In this document: positions 1-8,540 of the stretch, piece by piece
Layout of the letters: the number at the start of each line of letters is the position of its first letter
How positions within the stretch are numbered: the stretch's first letter is position 1
Assembly (NCBI RefSeq): GCF_020073745.1
Contig: NZ_JAIRAU010000057.1
Coordinates: 340,001-404,000 of the forward strand
DNA: 64,000 nt
Direction: 5' to 3'
Origin: Nannocystis pusilla
GTDB taxonomy: Bacteria > Myxococcota_A > Polyangia > Nannocystales > Nannocystaceae
The notes under the pieces: model-generated
Database searches by the model: none
What the model was told of the DNA's origin: nothing
What the model saw: the letters and a program-made list of their open reading frames with translations, nothing else
Position numbers and translations under genes: made by a program

Positions 1-330
1 GCAGGTGAAGAAGCGATGGATCTCCGGGTCGTCCTCGAGATAGCTCCGGGCGTAGATCCCCGACACCCACCATAGGAGCGCTGTGAAAAAGAGGAACACC
101 TGCCCGGTGGCGTCCATCCCGAGGCGCGTTCCCAGGAGCACCCAGGGGAGTTCGAGTTCGACGTCGGGGGTCGAAGACAGCGCCAGGAGGAGCGGCGGTA
201 GGGCGGCCCAGGGCGCTACGGCCATTGCAGCGGGGCGGAGCCGAGGCAGTAGCAGCGCACACGCCGGCAGCAGCCCGATCAGGAAGACCAGCAAGAACGG
301 CCCGGGGAGCGGGCCGGACGCGAGGCTCAT
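1..330 (-). CDS. Proton-conducting antiporter subunit, NuoL/MrpA-like (3' part outside window)
   Basis: The first 110 codons of a membrane subunit of the NuoL/MrpA/MrpD proton-conducting family. N-terminal hydrophobic segments are followed by the element WWVSGIYARSYLEDD...HRFF, which matches the conserved region just before TM4 in this family (compare YAVGYLEGSPHRSRFF in the next gene). The ATG overlaps the stop of the upstream subunit as ATGA, so translation is probably coupled. It is the last visible gene of the Mrp/Mbh-type operon; further subunits may lie beyond the left edge. Family is clear; which of A, D or NuoL it is closest to cannot be decided from the N-terminus. Confidence 0.82.
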   Translation of the reverse strand, partial: MSLASGPLPGPFLLVFLIGLLPACALLLPRLRPAAMAVAPWAALPPLLLALSSTPDVELELPWVLLGTRLGMDATGQVFLFFTALLWWVSGIYARSYLEDDPEIHRFFTC

Positions 331-1820
331 TGTCCATACTCCGCGTCGGCGATGACGTGGCACCAGGCGGTGGGGCTGACCGGCGCCGCGGCGAAGAGGC
401 CGGCCAGGATGAACAACAGGGCGGTGATCAGCGGAGGGAGCAACAGATAGAGCCGGGTCTCGAACTCCCCGCGGCGCGCCTCCGGCCACGGGGAGTTCGC
501 GGGCCGGAACCAGGCCGCGTGGAGAATGGGCAGGAAATAGGCGGCGTTGAGGATCGTACTGACGAGGAGCACCGCGAGCACCCACGGATCGCCGGCGTCC
601 AGCCCTCCCAGGCCGAGATACCACTTGCTGATAAAGCCGGCCATCGGCGGCAAGCCGATCATGCCGAGGGCGGCCAGGCTGAACGCGATCATGGTCAGGG
701 GCATCCGCCGCCCCACTCCATTCATTTCGCTCACCCGGTGGATGCCCAGAGTCTCTAGCAAGATACCCGCGCAGAAGAAGAGGGTGATCTTCATCAGCGC
801 CTGGTGGACCAGATGCACCACGCCGCCGATGGTGGCGAGCCGACCCAGCGTGGCGACTCCCAGGATGATGTACGATATTTGGCTGACGGTGGAGAACGCC
901 AGCCGGCGCTTGAGGTCGTCCTGAGCGAGCGCCTGGATCGAGCCATAGATGATGGTGATGCTGGCGACGAGCGCCAGCGGGCGATGGACACCCAGCGTCG
1001 TGGCGAACTCAATGCCGAACACGTCGTACATGACGCGCACGATCCCGAACGCGCCGGCTTTCACCACCGCGACAGCGTGGAGCAACGCGCTGACAGGGGC
1101 GGGCGCGACCATGGCGTGGGGGAGCCAGCCGTGCAGGGGGACCAGCGCCGCCTTGACGCCCAGACCGGCGATGAGCAGCGCGAAGATGACCTTGAGCTGC
1201 CCGTGGTAATCGGGGCCGATCCCCGCGAGCGCCCCCCGTTCCACGAAGTCGACCGGCCCGACCAGCGCGTGCAGCCACGTGATCCCGACCATCAACAGCG
1301 CTCCGCCGGTGAGGGTGTAGGCGAGGTAGACCCGTCCGGCCTGATGGGCCTCTTCTGTCCCGCGGTGGATCACCAGCGGCCAGGTCACCAGGGTCAGTAT
1401 CTCGTAGAACACGAGGAAGCTGAGCAGGTTACCCGCCATGGCGACCCCGGTGGTGGCGCTGACGCACAGGCTGAAGAAGCCGAAGAACCGGCTGCGGTGT
1501 GGCGAGCCCTCGAGGTAACCGACGGCGTAAATGGTGGTGAGCAGCCAGAGCACCGCCGACAGGGAGATGAAGAGAACGGGGAGCCGGGAGGCGTGCAGCA
1601 CCAGATCGATGTCGGGGAGCAGCGGGATCCGGGCCTCGTAGATCCGGCCCTCCGTGATCCCCCATATCATGCCGATCACCAGGACGACCTTGATCACGGC
1701 GCCGATGAGGTTCAGGGCCGTACGTGCCCCGCTCTGCTCTTCGGGCAGCAGGAAGATGACGACACCAGGCACGAACGAGCTCAGCAGGATCGCCACGGGG
1801 AGCCAGAACGTCACGGTCAT
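327..1820 (-). CDS. Proton-conducting antiporter subunit D-like (second copy)
   Basis: A 497-residue polytopic protein of the NuoN/MrpD/MbhH family that should translocate H+ (or exchange it for Na+) in a multisubunit membrane complex. Family marks include the Lys-bearing segment GVKAALVPLHGWLPHAMVAP and PAPVSALLHAVAVVKAG in the middle, then FSTVSQISYIILG and the LPPMAGFISKWYLG element near residue 410. The ATG is chosen because it overlaps the preceding stop as ATGA; a longer reading into the upstream gene has no family match. It sits between another D-like subunit and a NuoL-like one, giving three large antiporter subunits in the operon. Confidence 0.88.
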   Translation of the reverse strand: MTVTFWLPVAILLSSFVPGVVIFLLPEEQSGARTALNLIGAVIKVVLVIGMIWGITEGRIYEARIPLLPDIDLVLHASRLPVLFISLSAVLWLLTTIYAVGYLEGSPHRSRFFGFFSLCVSATTGVAMAGNLLSFLVFYEILTLVTWPLVIHRGTEEAHQAGRVYLAYTLTGGALLMVGITWLHALVGPVDFVERGALAGIGPDYHGQLKVIFALLIAGLGVKAALVPLHGWLPHAMVAPAPVSALLHAVAVVKAGAFGIVRVMYDVFGIEFATTLGVHRPLALVASITIIYGSIQALAQDDLKRRLAFSTVSQISYIILGVATLGRLATIGGVVHLVHQALMKITLFFCAGILLETLGIHRVSEMNGVGRRMPLTMIAFSLAALGMIGLPPMAGFISKWYLGLGGLDAGDPWVLAVLLVSTILNAAYFLPILHAAWFRPANSPWPEARRGEFETRLYLLLPPLITALLFILAGLFAAAPVSPTAWCHVIADAEYGQ

Positions 1821-3316
1821 TGCGGGACTCCCGGCGCGGGGCTGAAGGGGTTGCCGACCTCGAGCAGCCTGAGCGAGGTCGAGACCGTGATCCCGGCGAG
1901 GACGCTGAGCAGGGCCAGTGCCAGGGCGGTCCATTCCATCAGCGCCGGGACGGCTATTCGGGGCCCACGGGCGGGCCCCATCAGGGCCGGTCCCAACACC
2001 CTCAGGACATAGGCGGCGGCCAACAGGCTGCCCAGGACCAGCACCAGCACCAGCTCCCAGCGCCCGCCGCGCAGTGCGGCGATCAACATCCACCATTTGG
2101 CGATGAAACTGCCGCTTGGCGGCAGCCCCATCAGGTTGACCCCGGCCAGTCCGAAGGCGAACATCGTGATCGGGAGCCGGGCGCTCACGCCGTGGAGCCC
2201 GTCGATGCGGTCATGACCCAGAGCGAGCAACAGGTTGCCGGACGCCAGGAACAGGGCAGCCTTGCCGAATGCGTGCGCGACGGCGAACAGGACGGCGGCC
2301 CGCCACGCGTCGGCCGCGGCCTCCGGCGCCATCGCCAGGGAGAAAACCAGGAATAGATAGCCCAGCTGGGCCACCGTCGAATAGGCCAGCAGCAGCTTGA
2401 TGCGGTCTTGCCGCAGCGCCTGGACGCTCCCCCACAGGATGGCAGCAGCTCCCAGGTACCCGAGCAGCTGCCCTGCCGCGAACGAGAGCGCCGCCGGGAA
2501 GACCTGCGCCCACAGCCGCACCACGAGATAGAACGTGGCTTTGACCACCACCGCCGACAGGAGGGCGCTGACCGGCGCGGGGGCGCTGGCGTGCGCCGGC
2601 GGGAGCCAGAAGTGCAGCGGGAAGACGGCGGTCTTCAGGAGCATGCCACCCGTCATCAGCGCGATCGCGGCCCAGACGGCCGGACCCGGGGCGAGGATCC
2701 CGCTCAACCGATCCAGATCGAGCACGCCGTGAGCGCTGTACAGCAGGGCCACGCCGAACAGCCAGGCGAGGGAGCCCAGCATGCTCACCAGCAGATAGCG
2801 CATCGCCGCCGCCAGCGACGGCCCGCCCGCCAGCGCCACCAGGGGGACCGCCGAGAGCCCCAGCAGTTCGAGCGTCACGTAGAGGTTGAACAGGTCCGCC
2901 GAGAGGTACAGGGCGTTGAGCGCGGCCCACATGAAGAGCCACAGGGGCCAGAAATAACGGCGGCGATGCGCTTGAGACGCCGCCTGCGCGGAGTCATGCG
3001 ACAGTCGAGGTGCAAAGTAGCGGGTGGCGTGCAGCCCGGTGAGCGCGCCGACCACCGCGGTCATGAAGAGCATCACCGCGCTCAATCCATCGGCGACCAG
3101 ACCGATCCCCAGCGGCGCGCTCCAGCCGCCGATCCCGTAGCGGTCGGCGCCGTACTCGAGCAACTGCAGGGCGAGCCCGCACGAGCACAGGACAACGGCC
3201 AGGCTGATGAGCAGACCGATCCGCTGTCCCGCTCGAGCTCGAGCCAGAAACGCCGCCACGGCCCCGAACAGCGGCAGGACGACGCTCAAGACGGCCCAGT
3301 TCAGGGGCCGATCCAC
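1817..3316 (-). CDS. mnhD: Proton-conducting antiporter subunit D (MrpD/MnhD-like)
   Basis: A 499-residue homologue of MrpD/MnhD. It carries the typical Lys/Glu regions: the YVTLELLGLSAVPLVAL segment, KTAVFPLHFWLPPAHASAPAPVSALLSAVVVK, YSTVAQLGYLFLVFS, and NLMGLPPSGSFIAKW near residue 405. I place the start at GTG 3316, preceded at about 11 nt by AAGGGAG; the open frame extends further but then overlaps the MnhC gene without homology. It follows MnhC by 16 nt and overlaps the next D-like gene by 4 nt. Membrane H+ translocation is family knowledge; Na+ or K+ as counter-ion is not determinable here. Confidence 0.9.
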   Translation of the reverse strand: MDRPLNWAVLSVVLPLFGAVAAFLARARAGQRIGLLISLAVVLCSCGLALQLLEYGADRYGIGGWSAPLGIGLVADGLSAVMLFMTAVVGALTGLHATRYFAPRLSHDSAQAASQAHRRRYFWPLWLFMWAALNALYLSADLFNLYVTLELLGLSAVPLVALAGGPSLAAAMRYLLVSMLGSLAWLFGVALLYSAHGVLDLDRLSGILAPGPAVWAAIALMTGGMLLKTAVFPLHFWLPPAHASAPAPVSALLSAVVVKATFYLVVRLWAQVFPAALSFAAGQLLGYLGAAAILWGSVQALRQDRIKLLLAYSTVAQLGYLFLVFSLAMAPEAAADAWRAAVLFAVAHAFGKAALFLASGNLLLALGHDRIDGLHGVSARLPITMFAFGLAGVNLMGLPPSGSFIAKWWMLIAALRGGRWELVLVLVLGSLLAAAYVLRVLGPALMGPARGPRIAVPALMEWTALALALLSVLAGITVSTSLRLLEVGNPFSPAPGVPQ

Positions 3317-3332
3317 GGCGGCCGGGCTCCCT

Positions 3333-3638
3333 TCATTCCGGCATGTCCTCGGGCAGTCGAACCAACCCCTGCGCGGCCTTGAGGCGGCGGGCCAGGGAGA
3401 GGGCCAGAGCGGTGGCACTCACAGCGACCACGATTCCAGTGAGGACCATGGCATGCGGGACCGGGTCGGGCGTGTCTCCGCCGCGGCGGGCCATCCCCAC
3501 CAGCAGCAGGAACGTCGCGCTCCCCAGCACGTTGAGGGCCAGCACCTTGCGCAGCAGATGCCGTTGCACGAGGAGGGCGTGGAACCCGAGGCTGAACAGC
3601 GCCACGCCGGTCATGGCATACAATGTTGACAGGCTCAC
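3333..3638 (-). CDS. mnhC: Mrp antiporter subunit C (MnhC/NuoK-like)
   Basis: A 101-residue, three-helix protein of the MrpC/NuoK family: hydrophobic N-terminal helix, then VLALNVLGSATFLLLVG, then the PDPVPHAMVLTGIVVAVSATALALSLA helix typical of MrpC (the PxPHAMVLTGIVV element is diagnostic). The start codon is GTG and overlaps the stop of the MnhB gene as GTGA. Its place between B and D is the standard Mrp order. Confidence 0.92.
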   Translation of the reverse strand: MSLSTLYAMTGVALFSLGFHALLVQRHLLRKVLALNVLGSATFLLLVGMARRGGDTPDPVPHAMVLTGIVVAVSATALALSLARRLKAAQGLVRLPEDMPE

Positions 3639-4327
3639 GGTTGCGGCTCCTTCCGCTCATCGAGGCTCGTGGCCGTCTCGGGGGCCTCGGCGGCGAACAG
3701 CGCGGCCAGGATTGCGCCGATCGAGATCGCCGCGGCCACCTCGATCAGCAGGATCAGGAGCCCGGCCTCGCGGCCTCGAACCTCGAGCAGACGGCCGTCG
3801 CGCATCGTCGCCACGCTGGCGATCAAGAACACCAGCAGGCCCAGGGAGGCGGTCGCGCGGTATCCCGCCGGGTGGCGCCAAGCCGGGAGCGGGTGCTGCG
3901 AGAGGACCAGCAGCACCCCTGCGCCGCCGAGCACCGCACCGGCCTGGAAGGCGCCGCCGGGCGCCTTGCTGCCCAGCCACAGCAGGTGGCCAGCGACGAG
4001 CACCATGAGTGGGACCAGGTTGCGCACCAGCTCCGCCTGGATCGGTCCGACCGGACCCTCCGGATCGAGGCGTCTCTCCAGGCCGAACGACCAGGTGCCG
4101 GTCAATACGAGCAGCAGCACGCCGATCTCGAGCAGGGTGTCGTACGCCCTGAAGTTCAGCAGCACCGCGGTCACAGGATGGGAGACGCCGCTGTCGTCGA
4201 GCCCCGCGTCGACCCGCGCCGCCAGATCCGTGGGCGCGTCCGGGAGCGAGAGCACCGCCACGGCCAGGCCAAGGCCGGAGGCGAGCACGAGCAATGTGAG
4301 CAGGGTGAATGCCAGCATCTGGCGCAT
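3635..4327 (-). CDS. mnhB: MbhE-MnhB fusion subunit of Mrp/Mbh-type antiporter
   Basis: A 230-residue membrane protein joining two modules. The N-terminal half, with SHPVTAVLLNFRAYDTLLEI at about residues 50-70, resembles MbhE or the extreme C-terminus of MrpA. The second half, with GHLLWLGSKAPGGAFQAGAV at about 115-135, is an MnhB domain. In canonical Mrp operons the first module is part of MrpA; here it travels with B. ATG 4327 lies 7 nt after the MbhD-like stop. A charged cytoplasmic tail (DERKEPQP) ends the protein. Confidence 0.88.
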   Translation of the reverse strand: MRQMLAFTLLTLLVLASGLGLAVAVLSLPDAPTDLAARVDAGLDDSGVSHPVTAVLLNFRAYDTLLEIGVLLLVLTGTWSFGLERRLDPEGPVGPIQAELVRNLVPLMVLVAGHLLWLGSKAPGGAFQAGAVLGGAGVLLVLSQHPLPAWRHPAGYRATASLGLLVFLIASVATMRDGRLLEVRGREAGLLILLIEVAAAISIGAILAALFAAEAPETATSLDERKEPQP

Positions 4328-4334
4328 GCTGGCC

Positions 4335-4625
4335 TCAATGCGACGCGTCGGGGGCCGGTGGCCCTGACCCCGCGGGAGCGATGTCCGGGACATCGTCTCG
4401 CGGCTCGAGTCGCGCGCGCGCGTCGAGCAGCAGCGCCCCGGTGAGTCCGGCCCCGATCGCGGCCTCCGCCAGCGCGATGTCCGGAGCCTCGAGCCGGACC
4501 CAGGCGAGCGCCAGCAGCAGCCCGAAGGTGATGAAGAGAACGACCGCCTTGAACAGGTGGGAGGTCGAGAGCAGCCGCCAGGCCAACCCCACGAGGGTCA
4601 GCGCCAGCACGTGATCGAAGATCAT
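4335..4625 (-). CDS. MbhD-like (DUF4040) antiporter subunit
   Basis: A 96-residue, three-helix protein matching the MbhD/DUF4040 domain that normally forms part of the C-terminal region of MrpA; the element LEAPDIALAEAAIGAGLTGA is the family hallmark. As a free-standing gene it shows that MrpA has been split in this operon, the arrangement known from Mbh/Mbx/Mbs-type complexes. The ATG overlaps the MnhG stop (ATGA). The tail after residue 75 is Pro/Asp-rich and soluble. Confidence 0.88.
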   Translation of the reverse strand: MIFDHVLALTLVGLAWRLLSTSHLFKAVVLFITFGLLLALAWVRLEAPDIALAEAAIGAGLTGALLLDARARLEPRDDVPDIAPAGSGPPAPDASH

Positions 4626-4924
4626 GGGCGCCTCCAGGGGCTCAGCCCCGCGCGGAGCGCCGACTGCGCGACGAGATGGCAGGCGACGGTGCTGGCGAGC
4701 AGCACCAAACCCCAGATCAGCAGCAGCTTGACCGCTCGATGCCAGGAGGGCGCGCGTAGGAGGAGTCCGGCGATCACCAGTCCCATGCCGAGGTTATCCG
4801 CCTTGGTCAGGGCATGCAGCCGCATGAACACGTCGGGAAAGCGCAGCATGCCGACCGTACCGGCCACGAAGAACAGGCTGCCGGTGGCGATCAACGCGAC
4901 CTCGAGCAGCTCAGGGACGGTCAT
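4622..4924 (-). CDS. mnhG: Mrp antiporter subunit G
   Basis: A 100-residue MnhG/PhaG family protein with three predicted helices. The signature GTVGMLRFPDVFMRLHALTKADNLG lies at residues 22-46 and is very typical of subunit G. It overlaps mnhF by 14 nt and the MbhD-like gene by 4 nt, so the small subunits E, F and G are tightly coupled. Subunits E, F and G form the small-subunit end of Mrp complexes. Confidence 0.93.
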   Translation of the reverse strand: MTVPELLEVALIATGSLFFVAGTVGMLRFPDVFMRLHALTKADNLGMGLVIAGLLLRAPSWHRAVKLLLIWGLVLLASTVACHLVAQSALRAGLSPWRRP

Positions 4925-5201
4925 CGTCGTCCTTCGTCCAGTCGTCGCCCGGACATGCCGAGCGCCGGACGAACGCGACCAGCGCCACGGCGGCCAACAG
5001 GGCGACGACCAGCGCCACGTCGATCAGCGCCGCCGCTTCGAGCGCCTCCTCCAGCAGCAGCAAGATGGCTACCCCCGTGGTCCCGAACAGCTGCGCTGCC
5101 AGCATTCGGTCCGCCGGCGTCGGCCCCCGCAGCACGCGTACGAGCCCCGCCACCAGAGTCAATAGCAGCAGGAGGGTCAGGCCGGAGCACATGAGCATCA
5201 T
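4911..5201 (-). CDS. mnhF: Mrp antiporter subunit F
   Basis: A 96-residue MnhF/PhaF family protein: hydrophobic helix, then VLRGPTPADRMLAAQLFGTT (the conserved RGPTxxDRxLA segment), then LIDVALVVALLAAVALVAFVR. The start overlaps the mnhE stop as ATGA. The C-terminal tail is strongly acidic (DDWTKDDDDRP). Confidence 0.93.
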   Translation of the reverse strand: MMLMCSGLTLLLLLTLVAGLVRVLRGPTPADRMLAAQLFGTTGVAILLLLEEALEAAALIDVALVVALLAAVALVAFVRRSACPGDDWTKDDDDRP

Positions 5202-5737
5202 CCGGGCTCTCCGGGCTCCGGCGCGAGCATTGCCGCCACGCGGCGCTCGAGCGACTCGAGCGACGTATCGTGGGGCCGCTGGCGATCTATAACGTGGATC
5301 ACCACACTATCCCCCTCGAATTCTGCCCCGACGGTACCGGGGAGGAGATTCACCGCGCTGACGAACAGCAGCCGCCCCGGTCCCGCGGGGAAGCGGAGCC
5401 GGTAATACACCAGGTCGGGGTCGATCGGCATGCGAGGATGCAGCGCTCGCCACGCCACGTCCACGCTGCCGATCACGGTCCGGCGCAGGAAAAAGGGGAT
5501 GAAGGCGATCACCCCGAGCGGCCGGAGGCGCCACACTCGGCGGGGCGAAAGCGCGATCATGGCCAGGACGGCGATCAGCACGCAAGGCGCTCCCATCCGC
5601 CAGGAGCCGGTATCTCCTTCGGCTAGCACCCACCAGATCATGGCGAACAACGCGCCCCTGCCCGCGGCGAGCGACCAGCCTTCTCGGTCGAGCCCAGACT
5701 GCCGGTTCTGTCCGCGGAGACGCGTAGATCCCGCCAT
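5198..5737 (-). CDS. mnhE: Mrp antiporter subunit E
   Basis: A 179-residue MnhE family protein and first gene of the operon. The element VFVSAVNLLPGT-like (LLFVSAVNLLPGTVGAEF, about residues 120-137) followed by VHVID is the E-subunit hallmark; upstream are helices beginning MIWWVLAEG. ATG 5737 is preceded by a strong ribosome site (AGGAGGAGAG), which fixes the start despite a 30-residue soluble N-terminal extension. The promoter should lie in 5738-6021; no clear -35/-10 was recognised. Confidence 0.9.
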   Translation of the reverse strand: MAGSTRLRGQNRQSGLDREGWSLAAGRGALFAMIWWVLAEGDTGSWRMGAPCVLIAVLAMIALSPRRVWRLRPLGVIAFIPFFLRRTVIGSVDVAWRALHPRMPIDPDLVYYRLRFPAGPGRLLFVSAVNLLPGTVGAEFEGDSVVIHVIDRQRPHDTSLESLERRVAAMLAPEPGEPG

Positions 5738-5921
5738 CTCTCCTCCTCCTGTCTTGCTGTCTTGAAACGGCCGGATCGAGCTCGGCGGCCGGTCGCGGCG
5801 ACGCGTCGTATATGCGGCACACGTGCGTCGAGAGCAAGGAGCGTCAGGATTTATGAATATGATCTGTATGCTGACCGGGCGACCGGCGGCAAACCACCGT
5901 CCGAGCGCTCGGGGTCGACGA

Positions 5922-5944
5922 GGGGCGCCGAGCGACTTGTCCTG
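5922..5944. repeat. 23-bp direct repeat, copy 1
   Basis: An exact 23-bp match to 6065-6087, where it encodes the QDKSLGAP part of the small protein at 6022-6228. Copy 1 lies downstream of that gene and is not in a recognisable reading frame, so it looks like a leftover of a local duplication. Confidence 0.8.
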
Positions 5945-6021
5945 TCGAGCTCCACGCTATGACCGAAAAAACATGTCTGTTCAGTCATGCGGGGGCGTCG
6001 CCCCGGGCGGCGACCCGACGC

Positions 6022-6228
6022 TCAGCGGCGGGCCGGCTTGGGGTTCCCGGGCATGCCCGTGACCGGGGCGCCGAGCGACTTGTCCTGGATGGCCTGGTTG
6101 CGGCGTTCGACCTCGGTCTCGGCCTCCCCGGCCGGGTGTTCGATGTCCTCGTCGTCGACGTCCGCGCCGTGGGGCTCCGGCTCCGGACGGTTCTTTTCCT
6201 GCTTCGGGGAAGGGCTCGGCCTGCTCAT
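6022..6228 (-). CDS. Small hydrophilic acidic protein
   Basis: A 68-residue protein rich in Glu, Asp, Pro and Lys with no membrane segment, so probably cytoplasmic and partly disordered. I do not recognise a family. The start ATG 6228 is supported by AGGAGGAA about 8 nt upstream, much better than the longer reading, whose extra residues are low-complexity. It ends with VTGMPGNPKPARR. It is separately placed between the Mrp operon and the TPP enzyme; small proteins of this composition are common near stress genes, but no role is assigned. Confidence 0.6.
   Translation of the reverse strand: MSRPSPSPKQEKNRPEPEPHGADVDDEDIEHPAGEAETEVERRNQAIQDKSLGAPVTGMPGNPKPARR
6065..6087. repeat. 23-bp direct repeat, copy 2
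   Basis: Second copy of the 23-bp repeat, inside the 3' part of the 68-residue gene. The two copies are in the same orientation, 143 bp apart. Confidence 0.8.
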
Positions 6229-6676
6229 CGTACGTTCCTCCTGCATGGATCCTGCTCCGGGCGGCTGCGCGAGGCATGCGAGCTCGACCCGGGCGTCGGC
6301 AGGACGGAGCGAGCAGGGCCACTCCAGAGGTCGCTGCGCGGGTAGCCGCGCCCGACGAGCGGGTCTGACCCGGCTCAGCGGCCCGGACCCGGCCTCACCC
6401 GCGGTGGACCGCTTTCGGTCCGGCGGAGTCGCCGCCAGCGGCGGCCTGCTGCTCCGGGGTGAGGCGCGCGGCGAGGATGCCCCGCTGCCCATTGTATTGT
6501 CGCTACAGGGGCCGACCCTGGGGGTCGCTACGGAGCGGATGGCGCCCGTCCGTCCCGCGCCGCCCGTCCGCCGCACGACCCGCTCCCTGGCCGCCGCGGC
6601 CCAGGAGCGGCCCGCTTGAGGCCTCCCGGCGCGGTGCTACGAACGGCGTCTCCCATTTCGTCCGCGCGAGGTCTCC
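6229..6676. other. Intergenic region without recognised gene
   Basis: Divergent upstream region between the small acidic protein and the TPP-enzyme gene. It is GC-rich with open frames of low-complexity Arg/Ala/Pro composition only. GAGG about 7 nt before ATG 6677 is the likely ribosome site. No promoter was recognised with confidence. Confidence 0.5.
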
Positions 6677-8503
6677 ATGAGCAAGAACGTCAGCGAATTC
6701 CTCCTCGATCGCCTCTCGCAATGGGGAGTGAAGCGAATTTACGGCTATCCGGGCGACGGCATCAACGGCATCCTCGGCGCGCTCGACCGCAAATCGTCGG
6801 AGATCGCGTTCGTGCAGGCCCGCCACGAGGAGCTCGCGGCGTTCATGGCTTGCGCGCACGCCAAGTTCACGGGCGAGGTGGGCATCTGCCTGGCGACCTC
6901 GGGGCCCGGCGCGATCCACCTGCTGAACGGCCTGTACGACGCCAAGCTCGATCACACCCCCGTCCTGGCGATCGTCGGTCAGACGGCGCGCCGGGCGATG
7001 GGCGGCGACTATCAACAGGAGGTCGACCTCGCCGCGCTGTTCAAGGACGTCGCCCATCATTACGTCCAGACCTGCATGCACCCGGACCAGATCCGACACC
7101 TGGTCGACCGCGGGATGCGGATCGCCCGGGCGCGGCGCGCCGTCACCTGCCTGATCATCCCGAAGGACATCCAGGAGCTCGAGGCCAGCGAGCAGCAGCC
7201 GCACGCGCACGGCACCGTGCACTCGAGCGTCAGCTATTGCACGCCGCGGGTCGTCCCGGCCGAGGCCGACCTCCGCGCCGCCGCGCAGATCCTCAATCAG
7301 GGCCAGCGCGTGGCCATGCTCGTCGGCCAGGGCGCGCTGCGGGCGACCGACGAGGTGATCGCGGTCGCCGACCGGCTCGGGGCCGGGATCGCCAAGGCGC
7401 TGCTCGGGATGGCCGCGGTCCCCGACGACGTGCCGTACGTGACCGGCGCGATCGGCCTGCTCGGCACCCGCCCGAGCTGGGACATGATGCAGCAGTGCGA
7501 CACGTTGCTGATGGTCGGGTCGAGCTTCCCGTACCCCGAGTTCCTGCCGAAAGAGGGCCAGGCGCGCGGGATCCAGATCGACCTCGACCCGACGAAGCTC
7601 GGGATCCGCTATCCGATGGAGCTCAACCTCGTCGGCGACAGCGCCGAGACCCTGCGCGCCCTGCTCCCGCTGCTCGTGGACAAGGACAAGGCCTGGCAGC
7701 GCGAGCTCGCCGAGGCCAGGCGAGAGTGGGAGCAACTGCTCGACGAGCGCGCGCGCCTCGTGGCCGAGCCGATCAACCCCGAGCTGGTGTTCCGCAAGCT
7801 GTCGCCGCGGCTGCCCGATCGCTGCATCGTCACCGCCGACTCCGGCACCTCCGCCAACTGGTTCGCCCGCGACCTCAAGTTCCGCCGCGGCATGATGGCC
7901 TCGCTGTCCGGCGGCCTGGCGACCATGGGTCCGGCCATCCCCTACGCGATCGCGGCGAAGTTCGCCTATCCCGACCGGCCGGTGGTCGCCTGCGTCGGCG
8001 ACGGCGCGATGCAGATGAACGGCCTCAACGGCCTCATCACGATCGCCAAGTACCGCGGCGAATGGCAGGATCCGCGCCTCGTCGTCGTCGTCCTCAACAA
8101 CCGCGACCTCAATCAGGTCACCTGGGAGCAGCGCGCGATGGCGGGCGACCCGATGTTCGTCGGCTCGCAGGCGCTGCCCGACGCGCGCTACGCCGCGTAC
8201 GCCGAGCTGCTCGGTCTCCCCGCGCGGCTGGTGACCGCGCCGGAGCAGCTCGACGACGCCCTCGACGCGGCGCTCGCCGCCGACGCCCCCTACGTGCTCG
8301 ACGTCCGGACCGACCCGAACGTGCCAACCTTGCCGCCGCACGTCACGGTCGAGCAGGCGTGGGCGTACACGCGGTCGCTCCTCGGCGGCGACCCGCAGAC
8401 CAGCGGCATCGTTCGCCGCGCCTTCGCCTCGATGTTCCCCTCGCTGGGCAAGAAGATCGACGCCGGCCCGGACGCCGAGAAGGCCGGGCGGAAGGGCTCC
8501 TGA
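6677..8503 (+). CDS. TPP-dependent pyruvate oxidase/dehydrogenase-like enzyme
   Basis: A 608-residue member of the PoxB/acetolactate-synthase family. The N-terminal PYR domain has the activating Glu in QARHEELAAF (Glu51); a central Rossmann domain follows; the C-terminal PP domain shows the TPP/Mg2+ motif CVGDGAMQMNG...LNN (GDG about residue 445, NN about 474). The family either oxidises pyruvate to acetate (quinone- or O2-linked) or condenses pyruvate. Strong PoxB-type context marks are LATSGPGAIHLLNGLYDAKLDH and DYQQEVD. The C-terminus (to KAGRKGS) is short, and I cannot tell whether it has the membrane-binding helix of quinone-linked PoxB. Substrate is inferred. Confidence 0.87.
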   Translation: MSKNVSEFLLDRLSQWGVKRIYGYPGDGINGILGALDRKSSEIAFVQARHEELAAFMACAHAKFTGEVGICLATSGPGAIHLLNGLYDAKLDHTPVLAIVGQTARRAMGGDYQQEVDLAALFKDVAHHYVQTCMHPDQIRHLVDRGMRIARARRAVTCLIIPKDIQELEASEQQPHAHGTVHSSVSYCTPRVVPAEADLRAAAQILNQGQRVAMLVGQGALRATDEVIAVADRLGAGIAKALLGMAAVPDDVPYVTGAIGLLGTRPSWDMMQQCDTLLMVGSSFPYPEFLPKEGQARGIQIDLDPTKLGIRYPMELNLVGDSAETLRALLPLLVDKDKAWQRELAEARREWEQLLDERARLVAEPINPELVFRKLSPRLPDRCIVTADSGTSANWFARDLKFRRGMMASLSGGLATMGPAIPYAIAAKFAYPDRPVVACVGDGAMQMNGLNGLITIAKYRGEWQDPRLVVVVLNNRDLNQVTWEQRAMAGDPMFVGSQALPDARYAAYAELLGLPARLVTAPEQLDDALDAALAADAPYVLDVRTDPNVPTLPPHVTVEQAWAYTRSLLGGDPQTSGIVRRAFASMFPSLGKKIDAGPDAEKAGRKGS

Positions 8504-8540
8504 GGCATGACCCGCGCTCGCGGCGACGGGGCCGCGGTCG

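Noticed and set aside
4380..4394. GATGTCC-G-GGACATC counted as a seventh iterated palindrome
   Set aside because: Its spacer is 1 nt rather than 4, so it does not fit the pattern; noted only as a possible relative.
6503..8341. 612-codon minus-strand frame opposite the TPP enzyme
   Set aside because: The plus-strand frame has all TPP-enzyme motifs. The antisense translation is Val/Arg/Asp-rich without recognisable domains.
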